A program made the position numbers and the translations under genes. 64,000 nt of DNA from Epilithonimonas hispanica (GTDB lineage Bacteria; Bacteroidota; Bacteroidia; Flavobacteriales; Weeksellaceae), in contig NZ_QNUG01000001.1 in NCBI RefSeq assembly GCF_003385395.1, forward strand, positions 62,001 to 126,000, in the 5' to 3' direction. Of the stretch, positions 24,692 to 34,802 are shown one piece after another (position 1 is the first letter of the stretch; each line of letters begins with the position of its first letter). The notes beneath the pieces are model-generated. The model was not told where the DNA came from and did not search any database. It was given only the letters and a program-made list of their open reading frames with translations.

Positions 24692-26623
24692 ATGGAGAAA
24701 GTTAAAACTTATAAAAGATTCTCACTCAATGATAATGTGTTGGATCTTGCAGATCTCAAATTTCTGCCAAGGTGGGTTATTCTAGTGATTGATTTGATCA
24801 TCATCATCACATCGCTTCTTGCATCTCATTTACTTATACTAGGGTTGGAGGTTAATCATTACAAGGTGTTTCCTCTAGGGTATGTATTTCTCTTTATTCT
24901 GGCGGTTAATGTTTTGTTTATGTATATATTCAAAACCTATTTGGGAGTTATAAGGCACTCTACTTTTGTAGATCTTTTCAAGATATTTTTGGCTAATCTG
25001 TGTTGTGTTTTAACTATTGTTGCTATCAATTATTCATACTTTTTGATTGCTAATAAAAAAATAGTTCTTATTCCATTTCTGGGGTTGTATTTTGCTATTT
25101 CCTGTTTGTTTTTATTTGTTTTCAGGCTTTGTGTAAAAGGTTTTTTCAATATTATAAAAGAAAATAAGAGGAGTAATAGTAAGAGAAAAATCTATATTCT
25201 GGGAGATGATGTTACTTCTGTGGCTATTGCCCAGGTTATTTTGTCTAATCCAAATTTACCTTTTGATATTAGAGGTTTTATATCTTATCATGATAAAAGG
25301 TTGAATGTTAAGCTTTTAGATAGGAAGGTTGTTGCGAAGTCAAAATTTATTAATAATCTCAAAAATGGGATTAATGAAGTAAGTAGTGTCTTGGTGATTA
25401 AAGAAGCTTTACAAAAAGAAGAATTGGACTTTTGGGTTAATATTTTTCTTGAGTACAATTTGAAAATCTATAAAGCACCAGCGTTGCAAAAATTACGTAC
25501 TAATGATATCGTTAATCAGATTAATAGAATCCAGATTGAGGATTTGCTCAATAGGAAGCAAATCAAACTAGATAATCTAGAAATCAGAAAGCGACATTTC
25601 CAAAAAACGGTTTTGGTTACTGGCGGTGCAGGATCTATTGGAAATGAGATTGTAAGACAAGTTGCTCTTCTTAATCCAATGCAGATTATAATTTTGGATC
25701 AATCGGAGACACCTCTTTATGAAACAGAGCTGGAAATGAGAGAAACTTATCCTCATATCAACTTCAAATTTGTATTGGCAGATATATCCAATTATAGTCG
25801 TTTGGAACCATTGTTTAAAAAGTACAACTTCTCTATGGTTTATCATGCAGCAGCTTATAAGCATGTTCCTATTGTAGAAGATAATCCGCACGAAGCAGTT
25901 CTTGTAAATGTGATGGGAACCAAAAACCTAGCGTTACTAGCTAATAAATATGGTGTCAATAGATTTGTAATGGTTTCTACAGATAAAGCGGTGAATCCTA
26001 CAAACGTAATGGGTGCGTCCAAAAGAGTTGCCGAATTATTTGTTCAATCCTTACAAAATCTACAAGGTAATACTACGAAATTTATTACCACTAGGTTTGG
26101 GAATGTTCTTGGTTCCAATGGTTCTGTAATCCCACATTTCAGAAAGCAAATTGAAAAAGGAGGTCCAGTTACTATTACACATCCGGAAATTGTAAGATAC
26201 TTTATGACCATTGCAGAGGCTTGCGAGTTGGTTTTGAATGCCGGAACTATGGGGATGGGTGGAGAGATCTATGTTTTTGATATGGGAGAACCTGTAAAGA
26301 TTCTCGATTTGGCGAAAAGAATGATAAAGCTTTCCGGCTTTGAACCAGATATTGATATAAAAATAGTTTACACAGGACTGAGGCCTGGTGAAAAATTGTA
26401 CGAAGAACTTCTGAGTGATGATACTCGTACACTGCCAACATCTCACGAAAAAATTATGATTTCCAAAGATCCATCTATGGAATTTGAAAAGATTGATGAA
26501 CTAACAGATCGTATTATAGGTTTTTCTAAGAAAGAAGAGAAGCAAGAAATTGTAAGAATACTAAAAATAATCGTAAAAGAATTTAAAAGCAATAATTCTA
26601 TTTACGAATCGTTAGATAAATAA
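24692..26623 (+). CDS. Membrane UDP-GlcNAc 4,6-dehydratase, PglF/WbpM-like
   Basis: 643 residues. Four N-terminal transmembrane segments (about residues 27-155) are followed by a Rossmann-like domain (KRKIYILGDDVTSVAIAQ) and a short-chain dehydrogenase domain from about residue 305 (VLVTGGAGSIGNEI). VSTDKAVNPTNVMGASKR has Met where classical enzymes have the Tyr of YxxxK, which is normal in this dehydratase family. HAAAYKHVPIVEDNPHEA is also typical. It forms the 4-keto-6-deoxy intermediate for the aminotransferase encoded just upstream. The last 60 residues are a charged helical tail. Confidence 0.92.
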   Translation: MEKVKTYKRFSLNDNVLDLADLKFLPRWVILVIDLIIIITSLLASHLLILGLEVNHYKVFPLGYVFLFILAVNVLFMYIFKTYLGVIRHSTFVDLFKIFLANLCCVLTIVAINYSYFLIANKKIVLIPFLGLYFAISCLFLFVFRLCVKGFFNIIKENKRSNSKRKIYILGDDVTSVAIAQVILSNPNLPFDIRGFISYHDKRLNVKLLDRKVVAKSKFINNLKNGINEVSSVLVIKEALQKEELDFWVNIFLEYNLKIYKAPALQKLRTNDIVNQINRIQIEDLLNRKQIKLDNLEIRKRHFQKTVLVTGGAGSIGNEIVRQVALLNPMQIIILDQSETPLYETELEMRETYPHINFKFVLADISNYSRLEPLFKKYNFSMVYHAAAYKHVPIVEDNPHEAVLVNVMGTKNLALLANKYGVNRFVMVSTDKAVNPTNVMGASKRVAELFVQSLQNLQGNTTKFITTRFGNVLGSNGSVIPHFRKQIEKGGPVTITHPEIVRYFMTIAEACELVLNAGTMGMGGEIYVFDMGEPVKILDLAKRMIKLSGFEPDIDIKIVYTGLRPGEKLYEELLSDDTRTLPTSHEKIMISKDPSMEFEKIDELTDRIIGFSKKEEKQEIVRILKIIVKEFKSNNSIYESLDK

Positions 26624-26630
26624 GAATTCC

Positions 26631-26638
26631 TATATTTG
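26631..26638 (+). promoter_or_regulatory. Internal -7 promoter element before the Wza-like gene
   Basis: TATATTTG, 26 bases before the ATG, with no TTTG at the ideal distance. It may give the export genes independent transcription. Confidence 0.4.
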
Positions 26639-26664
26639 CAAACCTTCAATTTAAGAAATCATTT

Positions 26665-27468
26665 ATGAGAAGAGCTTTATCCATAATTTTTATGGCTTCA
26701 ATGTTTTGTATAATATTTTCGTGTAAAGTAAAAGAGGACATCGATTACGTGAAAAATATAGAGCAAACGGCAATTCAAACCTCTATTCAAACATCTACTT
26801 TTACGATTCAGCCGGGAGATCAATTAATGATTTCTGTTACTGCAAAAGATAATGATGTAGCAAAACCTTTTAATCAGAATTATTCTTCTAGTGATGTTTC
26901 ACAATATTCGCTTTCTAGTAGTAATTTGCCTGTTCAAGGACAGTCGTCAGTTTCTGGACCTACTTATCTTGTGGACTCTAGAGGTGATGTACAATTTCCA
27001 ATTCTAGGTTCTATTAATACAGCTGGGAAAACCATAGAAGAGTTTCGAGAGATTCTTAAAGAAAAATTAAGAAAATACATAAAAGAACCTGGGGTTAGCG
27101 TTAGAAATACGAATTTTAAAATTACAATATTGGGAGAAGTAAGCAAACCAGGCGCTTTCACTGTTCCAGATGGGCAATCTATGACTCTTCTTGCAGCCTT
27201 GGGTTTAGCGGGCGATTTGACTATCTACGGTCAAAGGACAAACGTTCTAATCATTAGGAATGTTGATGGAGCTACTACCAAACAATATATAGATTTGACT
27301 GATGCAGGATTTATGAATTCTCCGTACTACTATGTGAAACAGAATGATGTGATCTATGTTACGCCTAATAAAACCAGAAAAAATTCATCGGCATATGGTC
27401 CTCAAACGGGGGTTTGGATATCTATAGCGTCTGTAGTAGTAGGGCTTTTAGCTTTGCTATTTAGATAG
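26665..27468 (+). CDS. Polysaccharide export lipoprotein, Wza-like
   Basis: 267 residues. The signal peptide ends in the lipobox IFSC with Cys20 as the lipidated residue. A Poly_export domain follows (STFTIQPGDQLMISVTAKD to about residue 140), then an SLBB domain (ITILGEVSKPGAFTVPDGQS). A C-terminal hydrophobic helix, VWISIASVVVGLLALLFR, would cross the outer membrane as in Wza or anchor the protein. It forms the outer-membrane export channel for the polysaccharide together with the Wzc-like protein that follows. Shorter than E. coli Wza (379) but usual for Bacteroidota. Confidence 0.88.
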   Translation: MRRALSIIFMASMFCIIFSCKVKEDIDYVKNIEQTAIQTSIQTSTFTIQPGDQLMISVTAKDNDVAKPFNQNYSSSDVSQYSLSSSNLPVQGQSSVSGPTYLVDSRGDVQFPILGSINTAGKTIEEFREILKEKLRKYIKEPGVSVRNTNFKITILGEVSKPGAFTVPDGQSMTLLAALGLAGDLTIYGQRTNVLIIRNVDGATTKQYIDLTDAGFMNSPYYYVKQNDVIYVTPNKTRKNSSAYGPQTGVWISIASVVVGLLALLFR

Positions 27469-27870
27469 AAGTTTTTTCCTGATATACAAATACTTTTTTT
27501 AAGAATAAAACGTAAAAAAAACTCGATTTGTTATTGATTATGAGGGGAAATGATTTTAATGAAAATGAATAAAGTCATAATTATTTTGTTCCCCAATTAT
27601 TATCATAAAAAAAAATCTCTTAGTAAAGAAAAATCAGATTAAATTGCAAACTAAAAGGAAATTAATTTCTAGCGATTTTATCTAAAAAATATATAAATGT
27701 TGCAGTTGCAATTTTAAAGAAAGAAGTTTTTATAGCACATGCCATTATATTTGGAAATCCAATATCCCAGAAAATAGTGGTTTTTGTATCAAATCATATA
27801 GTAGTAAAAATTTTGGCTATGGTTGGTTACCAATCTAATTATAGTTACCATAAAAAATAAGTCTTTTTAA
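27469..27870. other. 400-base non-coding gap inside the exopolysaccharide locus
   Basis: No reading frame of note. It is AT-rich. TATGGT and ACCATA around 27818-27852 and the palindrome TTGGTTACCAA could fold, but nothing resembles a known RNA or a full promoter. Confidence 0.5.
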
Positions 27871-30228
27871 ATGAATAACGTTACGACAAAAGGAGAGGAA
27901 ATAAGTCTGCGGGAAATTTTAAAACCATTTTCGAAAAAGTGGTACTGGTTTTTATCAAGTGTTTTAATAGCGCTAATTCTAGCTGTTATCTATATAAAAT
28001 TTACGACACCAGTTTATCAAGTTCAGTCTTCTGTATTAATAAAAGATGCAAAAAAAATGTCATCGGCATCGGGAGATTTTGGCGTTTTATCTGGGATTGG
28101 AGGTTTTGGCGGTATGGGAACCAACAGTATCGAAAACGAACTAGAGATTTTCAAATCAAAAAAAATAGTTGGAGACGTTTCTAAAAAACTTAAGATTCAA
28201 ACTTCTATTTTTTCTAGAGAAAAATTTTATGATGTTGAGTTGTATAAAGATTCTTCCCCTTTCGAAATTTATGTTGTTAATGAAAAGGAATTTGAAGAGT
28301 TACCAAAAAAACCAATAGATTTTAAGGTAGAAAATAATAAAATTACACTTTCCTCAAAAGAACTGAAGACGGATATTGTAGGATCTTTTAATAAACTGAT
28401 TAGTTTGCCATATGCCAACATCATCATTACAAAAAATCCAAAATTCATTAGAAAGAAAGTTAAAAATTTAGAACTTAATGATTTTTATTTTACCTACTCT
28501 AATCTAGAGAGCTTGGTTAATAATTTACAAGAAAGCATTACTGTAGATCTTGTAGATAAAGATGCAACCGTTATTGGATTATCTATCAATCATCAAAATA
28601 AAGATAAGGGAAAAGATATCCTGAATGGTATTTCTGATATGTATAATGAGTATGCTATTTTGGATAAAAATACAGAGTCTAAGAAAACTAAGGATTTTAT
28701 TGATGATAGAATTGTTATCATATCCAAAGAGTTAGGCGATGTAGAGACCGAAAGACAGCAATTTAAAGTGGATCATAAGATTGTTGATCTACCATCGGAG
28801 GCGAGGCTAAACCTGCAATTGGTTACAGAATCTCAAAAAAGAGAATTGGAACTAGATACGCAGCTAGAACTTACGAATGTTTTAGTAAATTATATTAATT
28901 CTCCGGCTAATAATTACCAAATTATCCCAACTAATATTGGTATTGATAGCCCTAGTGCAACCTCTAATATTTCGGCATATAATAAATTAATTTTAGATAG
29001 AAATCGTCTACTAGAGAATGCAACACCTGATAACCCATTGGTTGTAGAAGTAACAAAAGACATTAATGCTCTAAAAGGAGCTTTGAAAGAAAGTTTATAT
29101 AAGGCTATTACAAACCTGCAAGTATCTAAAAGGGATGTGGTAAAATACGCTAATGAAAAAGACAGTAAAATTCAACAGATTCCTTATCAAGAAAAATTAT
29201 TTAGAAATATAGAACGTCAACAGCAGATTAAAGAGAATCTTTATCTACTACTATTGCAAAAAAGAGAAGAAGCAGCTATATCTATGGCTATTACAGGAGA
29301 AAAGGCAAGAGTTGTAGATGATGCCTTTGTCGCTAAAAATCTGGTAGCACCAAAAAAAATGATTGGTCTATTGGCAGCGGTTGCATTAGGGCTTATTATT
29401 CCGGCAGTATTTATATATCTAAAAGAGCTTCTTAATAATAGTATTATTTCAAAACATGATTTAGAAAAACTTACAAGAGTTCCTGTTATAGCGGAAATCC
29501 CTCGTTTATCTAGGAAAGATGATGAGTTGATAAAAGTAAATGATGTTTCTCCATTAGCGGAAGCATTCAGAATATTGGTTACCAATATCAAGTTTATTTT
29601 ACCTAAAAAGGATTCCGCAAAAATTATTTTTGTGACATCTACTGTAAAAGGAGAAGGTAAAACCTTTGTCTCTGTAAACTTGTCTTTGGCGTTGTCATCA
29701 CCTAAAAGCAAAGTTTTAGTTATTGGATCAGATATTAGAAATCCACAATTACAACGCTATAATCCTAACATGAAAGGTTCAAAAGGATTGACCGAGTTTC
29801 TATATGGTGATGTTGAAAAAGCCAAAGAGATTATCCATCCAAGCGGTTTTATAGATAATTGTGATTTTATCTACTCGGGTAGTCTACCACCTAACCCTGC
29901 CGAATTATTACAAAATGGACGTTATGAGCAATTATTGGAACAAGTAAAAAATGAGTATCAATATATCATTTTAGATACTGCACCACTTATGCTTGTTACC
30001 GATTCTCTTTTGATTTCACACGTAGCAGATGCAACACTATACGTAACTAGATCCGAAACTACGGAAAAAGGATTCATCGACTTTGCCAATAAAACTATTG
30101 AGACTAAGAAAATTAACAATGTGGCCTTTGTACTCAACGATATTCATAAAACTAATTTTGGATATGGTAACAAGTATGGATATGGTTACCAGGCTGAAGA
30201 AAAAAAATGGTGGCAATTTTTTAGATAA
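27871..30228 (+). CDS. Exopolysaccharide co-polymerase and tyrosine autokinase, Wzc-like
   Basis: 785 residues. N-terminal Wzz domain with a first transmembrane helix (about residues 29-49, WFLSSVLIALILAVIYIKF), a long periplasmic coiled-coil part, a second helix (about 497-517), then a cytoplasmic BY-kinase domain. Walker A is STVKGEGKTFVS near residue 590, the Walker A' segment VIGSDIRNPQL, and Walker B IILDTAPLMLVTDS. The C-terminus has a Tyr cluster, NFGYGNKYGYGYQ, the usual autophosphorylation tail. It controls chain length and export with the Wza-like lipoprotein. No matching phosphatase gene is in the window. Confidence 0.93.
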   Translation: MNNVTTKGEEISLREILKPFSKKWYWFLSSVLIALILAVIYIKFTTPVYQVQSSVLIKDAKKMSSASGDFGVLSGIGGFGGMGTNSIENELEIFKSKKIVGDVSKKLKIQTSIFSREKFYDVELYKDSSPFEIYVVNEKEFEELPKKPIDFKVENNKITLSSKELKTDIVGSFNKLISLPYANIIITKNPKFIRKKVKNLELNDFYFTYSNLESLVNNLQESITVDLVDKDATVIGLSINHQNKDKGKDILNGISDMYNEYAILDKNTESKKTKDFIDDRIVIISKELGDVETERQQFKVDHKIVDLPSEARLNLQLVTESQKRELELDTQLELTNVLVNYINSPANNYQIIPTNIGIDSPSATSNISAYNKLILDRNRLLENATPDNPLVVEVTKDINALKGALKESLYKAITNLQVSKRDVVKYANEKDSKIQQIPYQEKLFRNIERQQQIKENLYLLLLQKREEAAISMAITGEKARVVDDAFVAKNLVAPKKMIGLLAAVALGLIIPAVFIYLKELLNNSIISKHDLEKLTRVPVIAEIPRLSRKDDELIKVNDVSPLAEAFRILVTNIKFILPKKDSAKIIFVTSTVKGEGKTFVSVNLSLALSSPKSKVLVIGSDIRNPQLQRYNPNMKGSKGLTEFLYGDVEKAKEIIHPSGFIDNCDFIYSGSLPPNPAELLQNGRYEQLLEQVKNEYQYIILDTAPLMLVTDSLLISHVADATLYVTRSETTEKGFIDFANKTIETKKINNVAFVLNDIHKTNFGYGNKYGYGYQAEEKKWWQFFR

Positions 30229-30247
30229 TTATTTCACTATTTAAAAT

Positions 30248-31735
30248 ATGTCATCCAAAAAAAATAAGCTTGTAAGTATAAAATTAAATTTTGTATTGAA
30301 TGCATTAAGAGTATTATCAACAGCCTTGATTACTCTTTTTACTATGCCATATCTTAATCGGATTTTAGGAGCAGAAAATGTTGGAAAGGTAGAATATGTT
30401 TATACTATTATTAACTATTTTGTTCTCTTTTCTTCCATTGGTATACCTATGTACGGAATCCGAGAAGTGTCCAAAGCTAGAGACGACTCCAAAAAGCTAT
30501 ATACCTTAGTATCGGAATTGCTCATTATACTTTTCGCTACAACTATTATTTCCTATGCACTGATTTTTGGTATTCTTATCCATTTAGGTTTTTTAAGCTC
30601 GTATAAAAGCCTAATCTTTATTATGTCTTTCCTTGTAATATTGAATAATATCGGGGCAGAATGGTATTTCCAGGGTCTAGAAAATCAGAAATTTATTACC
30701 ATTAGGAATGTTGTAGTGCGTTCTTTAGTTTTTGGATTGATTTTTATTTTAGTGAAAACAAGTTCCGATTATGAAACCTATGCCATATTGTTTGTCATAA
30801 TGTTATTTGGCGCCAATGTTATCAATTTTATTATAATAGGAAAAAAAATTATTTCAAACAAAATTCAGATTAGAAGTCTAAATCTCAAAAAACATATAAA
30901 ACCGATTTTTGCAATTTTTGCAGCTACTATTTCGGTCAATATTTATCTCCAATTAGATAATTTTTTAATAGGAATTATTTCGGGAGACCGATATGTCGCA
31001 TATTATACGATTGCCAACAAGTTGATTCGATTTGTAATATCTTTCATAACTATTGTTGGTGCTGTGATGCTTCCAAGATTGTCTTATTTGTTTTTGAACG
31101 ATCGAACAAAGTATAATAATCTACTCAGAAAATCTTTTGATTTGATGATGCTGCTAGCAATACCTAGTTCCATCTATTTCTTTATATTTTCACAAGAAAT
31201 TATTATGTTCATGGGAGGCGAAGAATTTATAGCAGCTAATCTTACCATGAAAATACTTTCGCCTCTTTGTATTATTGTAAGTTTTGCCTATTTCTTTGGC
31301 TTTCTAATTCTATATCCACAAGAGAAAGAAAGAATCTATACTGTTGCTACTATTGCTTCTGCTTTCTTGAGTGTATTATTGAATTATTTTGCAATAACAA
31401 ATTTTCAACAAAACGGTGCTGCTGTTGTAGCATTGCTTGCAGAAGGATTAGCAATATTAATCATGTTTTATTTTATAAAAAAAGAATATAATTTTTCAGA
31501 ATTTTTTAATTATAATTTTTTTAAAATTATATTAATTAATGTAATTGTTATGATAATTACAATTTTCGGAAAAAAAATGATTACTTTCGGAGGTAATAAT
31601 TTTGAATGGATTAGCTTTTCTTTATTCTTTGCTTTTTCTTATTTCTTGATATTATTAATCCTAAAAGAAAAGAATACTATTGAGGTTCTAAAACAGGTGA
31701 AATTGAAGATTGGAGCAATTCAGAATAAAGAATAA
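30248..31735 (+). CDS. Lipid-linked oligosaccharide flippase, Wzx-like
   Basis: 495 residues with about 12-14 hydrophobic segments across the whole length. LRVLSTALITLFTMPYLNRILGAENVG near the N-terminus and IGAEWYFQGLEN are typical of the polysaccharide transporter (MOP) superfamily. It would move undecaprenyl-linked repeat units across the inner membrane before polymerisation. It starts 20 bases after the Wzc-like gene and is followed by a glycosyltransferase, as in Wzx/Wzy-dependent loci. Its base composition is more AT-rich than that of the housekeeping genes. Confidence 0.9.
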   Translation: MSSKKNKLVSIKLNFVLNALRVLSTALITLFTMPYLNRILGAENVGKVEYVYTIINYFVLFSSIGIPMYGIREVSKARDDSKKLYTLVSELLIILFATTIISYALIFGILIHLGFLSSYKSLIFIMSFLVILNNIGAEWYFQGLENQKFITIRNVVVRSLVFGLIFILVKTSSDYETYAILFVIMLFGANVINFIIIGKKIISNKIQIRSLNLKKHIKPIFAIFAATISVNIYLQLDNFLIGIISGDRYVAYYTIANKLIRFVISFITIVGAVMLPRLSYLFLNDRTKYNNLLRKSFDLMMLLAIPSSIYFFIFSQEIIMFMGGEEFIAANLTMKILSPLCIIVSFAYFFGFLILYPQEKERIYTVATIASAFLSVLLNYFAITNFQQNGAAVVALLAEGLAILIMFYFIKKEYNFSEFFNYNFFKIILINVIVMIITIFGKKMITFGGNNFEWISFSLFFAFSYFLILLILKEKNTIEVLKQVKLKIGAIQNKE

Positions 31736-31756
31736 AATTTAATAAGAACTACGTTC

Positions 31757-32656
31757 ATGGATATTTCTATAATTATTGTAAATTATAATACTTTAAATCT
31801 TACTAAAAAAGCGATTGATTCTATATTTGAATACAGTCCAAAAAATCTTGATATAGAGGTTGTAGTTGTAGATAATGCTTCTACAGATGGTAGTAAGGAT
31901 TATTTTGAACATGATTCGCGTATAATTTATATATATTCAGATGAAAATTTGGGCTTTGGGAGAGCTAATAATATTGGGATAAATAAATCTGACGCCAAAT
32001 ATATCTTTCTTTTAAATTCTGATGCATATCTGATTGAGGATGTTTTGACTCCTTTTTATAATTTCATGGAAAACCCAGAGCATCAAAACGCTGCTTGTTG
32101 TGGCGCTAATGTAATTGATGGAAATGGTAATAACGCTGTTATAGGTGGTAATTTACCCTCTGTAAAAGAATCAATTGCAAGACTTGGTTTTGCTGGTTTG
32201 TTTATTCCATATTACAAAAGATATATGGCAAGTGGGATTAAACATTATCCAGACAGAGGGACTTTTTATGAGATTGGATGTGTTACAGGAGCCAATATGT
32301 TTTTGAGGAAGTCTATACTAGTAGAAACAGGTGCTTTTGACCCAGATTTTTTCCTTTATTACGAAGAGACAGAAATGAGTTTTCGTTTTAAAAAGCATGG
32401 TTATAAAAGCTATATCCTTGCCAATCATAAAGTAGTGCATCTAGAAGGTAGTTCGTCTAAAAAACCGGCTATTAATAAGGTAGTAGAAAGGTATTATTCT
32501 CAAGGGCGATATTTGTATTTTGAAAAAAGTCATGGTAAAAGTTCGGCGAGATTTGTTACCTTACTTTTCGGCGTACAATCTATATTATTTGGTATTTTCA
32601 AATTCAAAAAAGTACATTTTACTAGAGCAAAAATCATTTTTAATACACTAAGATAA
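31757..32656 (+). CDS. Glycosyltransferase family 2 (rhamnosyltransferase-like)
   Basis: 299 residues. A GT-A fold is shown by SIIIVNYNTLNLTKKAIDSI at the N-terminus, VVVVDNASTDGS and the metal-binding segment FLLNSDAYL in place of DxD. GCVTGANMFLRKSIL and FFLYYEETEMSFRFKKHGY match the WbbL-like rhamnosyltransferase group. It would add one sugar to the growing undecaprenyl-linked unit in the cytoplasm. RfbC later in the locus makes an L-sugar donor such as dTDP-rhamnose plausible, but the sugar is not proven. Confidence 0.85.
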   Translation: MDISIIIVNYNTLNLTKKAIDSIFEYSPKNLDIEVVVVDNASTDGSKDYFEHDSRIIYIYSDENLGFGRANNIGINKSDAKYIFLLNSDAYLIEDVLTPFYNFMENPEHQNAACCGANVIDGNGNNAVIGGNLPSVKESIARLGFAGLFIPYYKRYMASGIKHYPDRGTFYEIGCVTGANMFLRKSILVETGAFDPDFFLYYEETEMSFRFKKHGYKSYILANHKVVHLEGSSSKKPAINKVVERYYSQGRYLYFEKSHGKSSARFVTLLFGVQSILFGIFKFKKVHFTRAKIIFNTLR

Positions 32657-32666
32657 TTTTTAAGAT

Positions 32667-33716
32667 ATGAATTTGGTTATCAATAACTTAAAAATAAAAA
32701 AAAGCGAGTCCAAAGTAATTTTTGCATTGGCTATTATATTTTGTGTTTTAATCGCTTTTTTCAAAGAGTCTATCTTTCCGGAGAAGTATTTTTTTGATTC
32801 TTATGGGATACAAGACTTAGTAGAACATCCATACAAAAGTGTGGGAGATACCTCGGTTACAAATACTGCTAATTTTTACAAGATATTGCATGTGGACAGA
32901 TTTGTTTGGACACCTATTCTTGCTCTATTGTCATATCTTATTGGGATTTTGGTTGTATTCAAAAAATATAATGTAGAAGCAATTTCGTTTACTAAATTTT
33001 TACTAATTACAGCCTATAGTGTAATGGCTATGGTTTATATTTCTACATTTAGCAAAGATTTGGTCGTGTTTTTATTAGTAGTTCTGCCGTTTATTTTTTT
33101 TGAAAAAAAATATCTTTTTGTTTGGACTTTATTTGTTCTTTTCTACGCAACATTTTTTAGAAATTATTGGTTTATTACCATTTTATTATTTTGGGGATTT
33201 AAATTTTTTATTGTAAAAAGACCAAAATTACTTTTGTTTGTTATTCCAGTATATTATGTTCTAATTTCCTTTGTCTATAACTATATTTTTGGGACACCGC
33301 TTTCCATGATTCGATATATGACAAATCTTGACAGAGACGCGGATTCTGCACAAACAGCAATTGCAATTTTTATAAAAGGTAGTAATTTCTTTATGGAGGC
33401 TATGAACTACTTCGTTACCCTCATCTTTTTAATTGCTCCAATCCCTTTGATACTTCTAGCAAAACCGTTTTACATTATATTAGCATTATTGATTATTGTG
33501 TTTTTTTATAATTTCATAAAGCTGTATATCAAGGAGTATTTTAATAAAGATTATACGAATATCTTTTCTTTTGTAATTTCATTTATGCTTGTACAAAGCT
33601 TATTTGAACCAGATTATGGGAGTTTTGTGCGTCATTTGGCTCCATTATATCCGCTAATTTTTGTTTGTATAGCAAAAAACACTAAGTTTTTAAAAACAGA
33701 AAATCCACTAATATGA
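32667..33716 (+). CDS. Multi-spanning membrane protein, candidate Wzy polymerase
   Basis: 349 residues with about nine or ten hydrophobic segments and a larger hydrophilic loop near residues 45-75 (KSVGDTSVTNTANFYKILHV). There is no clear sequence family. Position between a flippase, a glycosyltransferase and other repeat-unit genes, and the absence of any other polymerase candidate, make it the likely Wzy that joins repeat units in the periplasm. Wzy proteins are poorly conserved, so the call rests on topology and context. Its stop overlaps the next gene's start by four bases (ATGA). Confidence 0.6.
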   Translation: MNLVINNLKIKKSESKVIFALAIIFCVLIAFFKESIFPEKYFFDSYGIQDLVEHPYKSVGDTSVTNTANFYKILHVDRFVWTPILALLSYLIGILVVFKKYNVEAISFTKFLLITAYSVMAMVYISTFSKDLVVFLLVVLPFIFFEKKYLFVWTLFVLFYATFFRNYWFITILLFWGFKFFIVKRPKLLLFVIPVYYVLISFVYNYIFGTPLSMIRYMTNLDRDADSAQTAIAIFIKGSNFFMEAMNYFVTLIFLIAPIPLILLAKPFYIILALLIIVFFYNFIKLYIKEYFNKDYTNIFSFVISFMLVQSLFEPDYGSFVRHLAPLYPLIFVCIAKNTKFLKTENPLI

Positions 33717-34765
33717 AAACACAAAAAATAATTTTTTTATTGAGTATTTCTATCTTTTTTCTTATAAGTTTTAATTCTTTAAAGGATGAGTACAAACCAG
33801 TTCAGGATGACTGTTTTCCATTAATTTGGAATCAGGGGGGTACCAAAAAATCATGGATCTACTTAAACCAAGATGAAACAAAGGTTTATAAGAAGAATTC
33901 TGATATTACAGAAGGTGATGATCTAAAAATGCCAAAAAACAATTGGGATGCAACTTATACCGATACACAAAGCAAACAGCAATTCAGTACACCCAATAGA
34001 ACAAATGCGTCTTTTAAACTTGTAACATTAGGTTATAAAGTGGATGATCAGAAGAAAGATGTTGGTTTCGATTTTTCTATTCTTAACAATTCTAAAAATA
34101 AAGTTGATCCTTATATTTTTAGAGTAGTCAATAACTCTCGTAAGGAAAATATAAAGAATATAGGAAATCTAAGAGAAGTTGGTTTTGTTTTTGAAAATTG
34201 GCCACAATATTGGAAAGAAGCAAATAAATGGACCGGAGGGCTACATTCTTTTTCAGATAATTATCAAGTAGAAAGCCTTGATAATCTAAAAGTGAAATTC
34301 AAATTTAGATTAGTTAATTTCAATACGCCTTTGTACAAATCTTTGATTAAAGAAAAATGGTTAGGGAGCTACATGACCTGCGATTTAAGATTTAATGAAT
34401 ATGATGAAAAGGGGAATATTTTAAATAAATATCTTATTGGTGTTATTTTCTCAAACCCTTTAAAAGTAGATTATAACGACAATCCAAATGATGCGGTGTT
34501 GTTTGGAAAAGGAAGCGCAAAAGCAGGTGAGCAGCAGATTCTCCTCCTTCACGGGAACAAAGTGGGGATAAAGGAAGTAAATACCATGGGTAAAACAAAT
34601 GATTTTAAAACAGTTGAAGTAGACTTTAAACCATTAATTAATAAGTATTTGAAGATTAATGAAAACAGGAAGAATATTATTACAGGTCTTGATATTTATA
34701 GTGCAACTCGTGGTGTAGATTTTATTTATGAGATTCAAGATATACAGGTCACAGGATGTCAATAA
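33713..34765 (+). CDS. Exported protein of unknown function embedded in the EPS locus
   Basis: 350 residues. An N-terminal hydrophobic signal (IIFLLSISIFFLISFNSL) is followed by a soluble domain rich in aromatic and charged residues (PLIWNQGGTKKSWIYL, VGFVFENWPQYWKEANKW, LHSFSDNYQVESLDNLKVKF, SATRGVDFIYEIQDIQVTG). Alternating strand patterns suggest a beta-sandwich, as in carbohydrate-binding modules and polysaccharide lyases or hydrolases. No catalytic signature is identifiable. It overlaps the Wzy-like gene by four bases and is probably translated with it, so it should act on the polysaccharide in the periplasm or outside: trimming, binding or attachment. I do not recognise the family. Confidence 0.7.
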   Translation: MKTQKIIFLLSISIFFLISFNSLKDEYKPVQDDCFPLIWNQGGTKKSWIYLNQDETKVYKKNSDITEGDDLKMPKNNWDATYTDTQSKQQFSTPNRTNASFKLVTLGYKVDDQKKDVGFDFSILNNSKNKVDPYIFRVVNNSRKENIKNIGNLREVGFVFENWPQYWKEANKWTGGLHSFSDNYQVESLDNLKVKFKFRLVNFNTPLYKSLIKEKWLGSYMTCDLRFNEYDEKGNILNKYLIGVIFSNPLKVDYNDNPNDAVLFGKGSAKAGEQQILLLHGNKVGIKEVNTMGKTNDFKTVEVDFKPLINKYLKINENRKNIITGLDIYSATRGVDFIYEIQDIQVTGCQ

Positions 34766-34802
34766 TTTAATCTCGATTTTTATTCTATAAAAATATTGTT
34801 AT

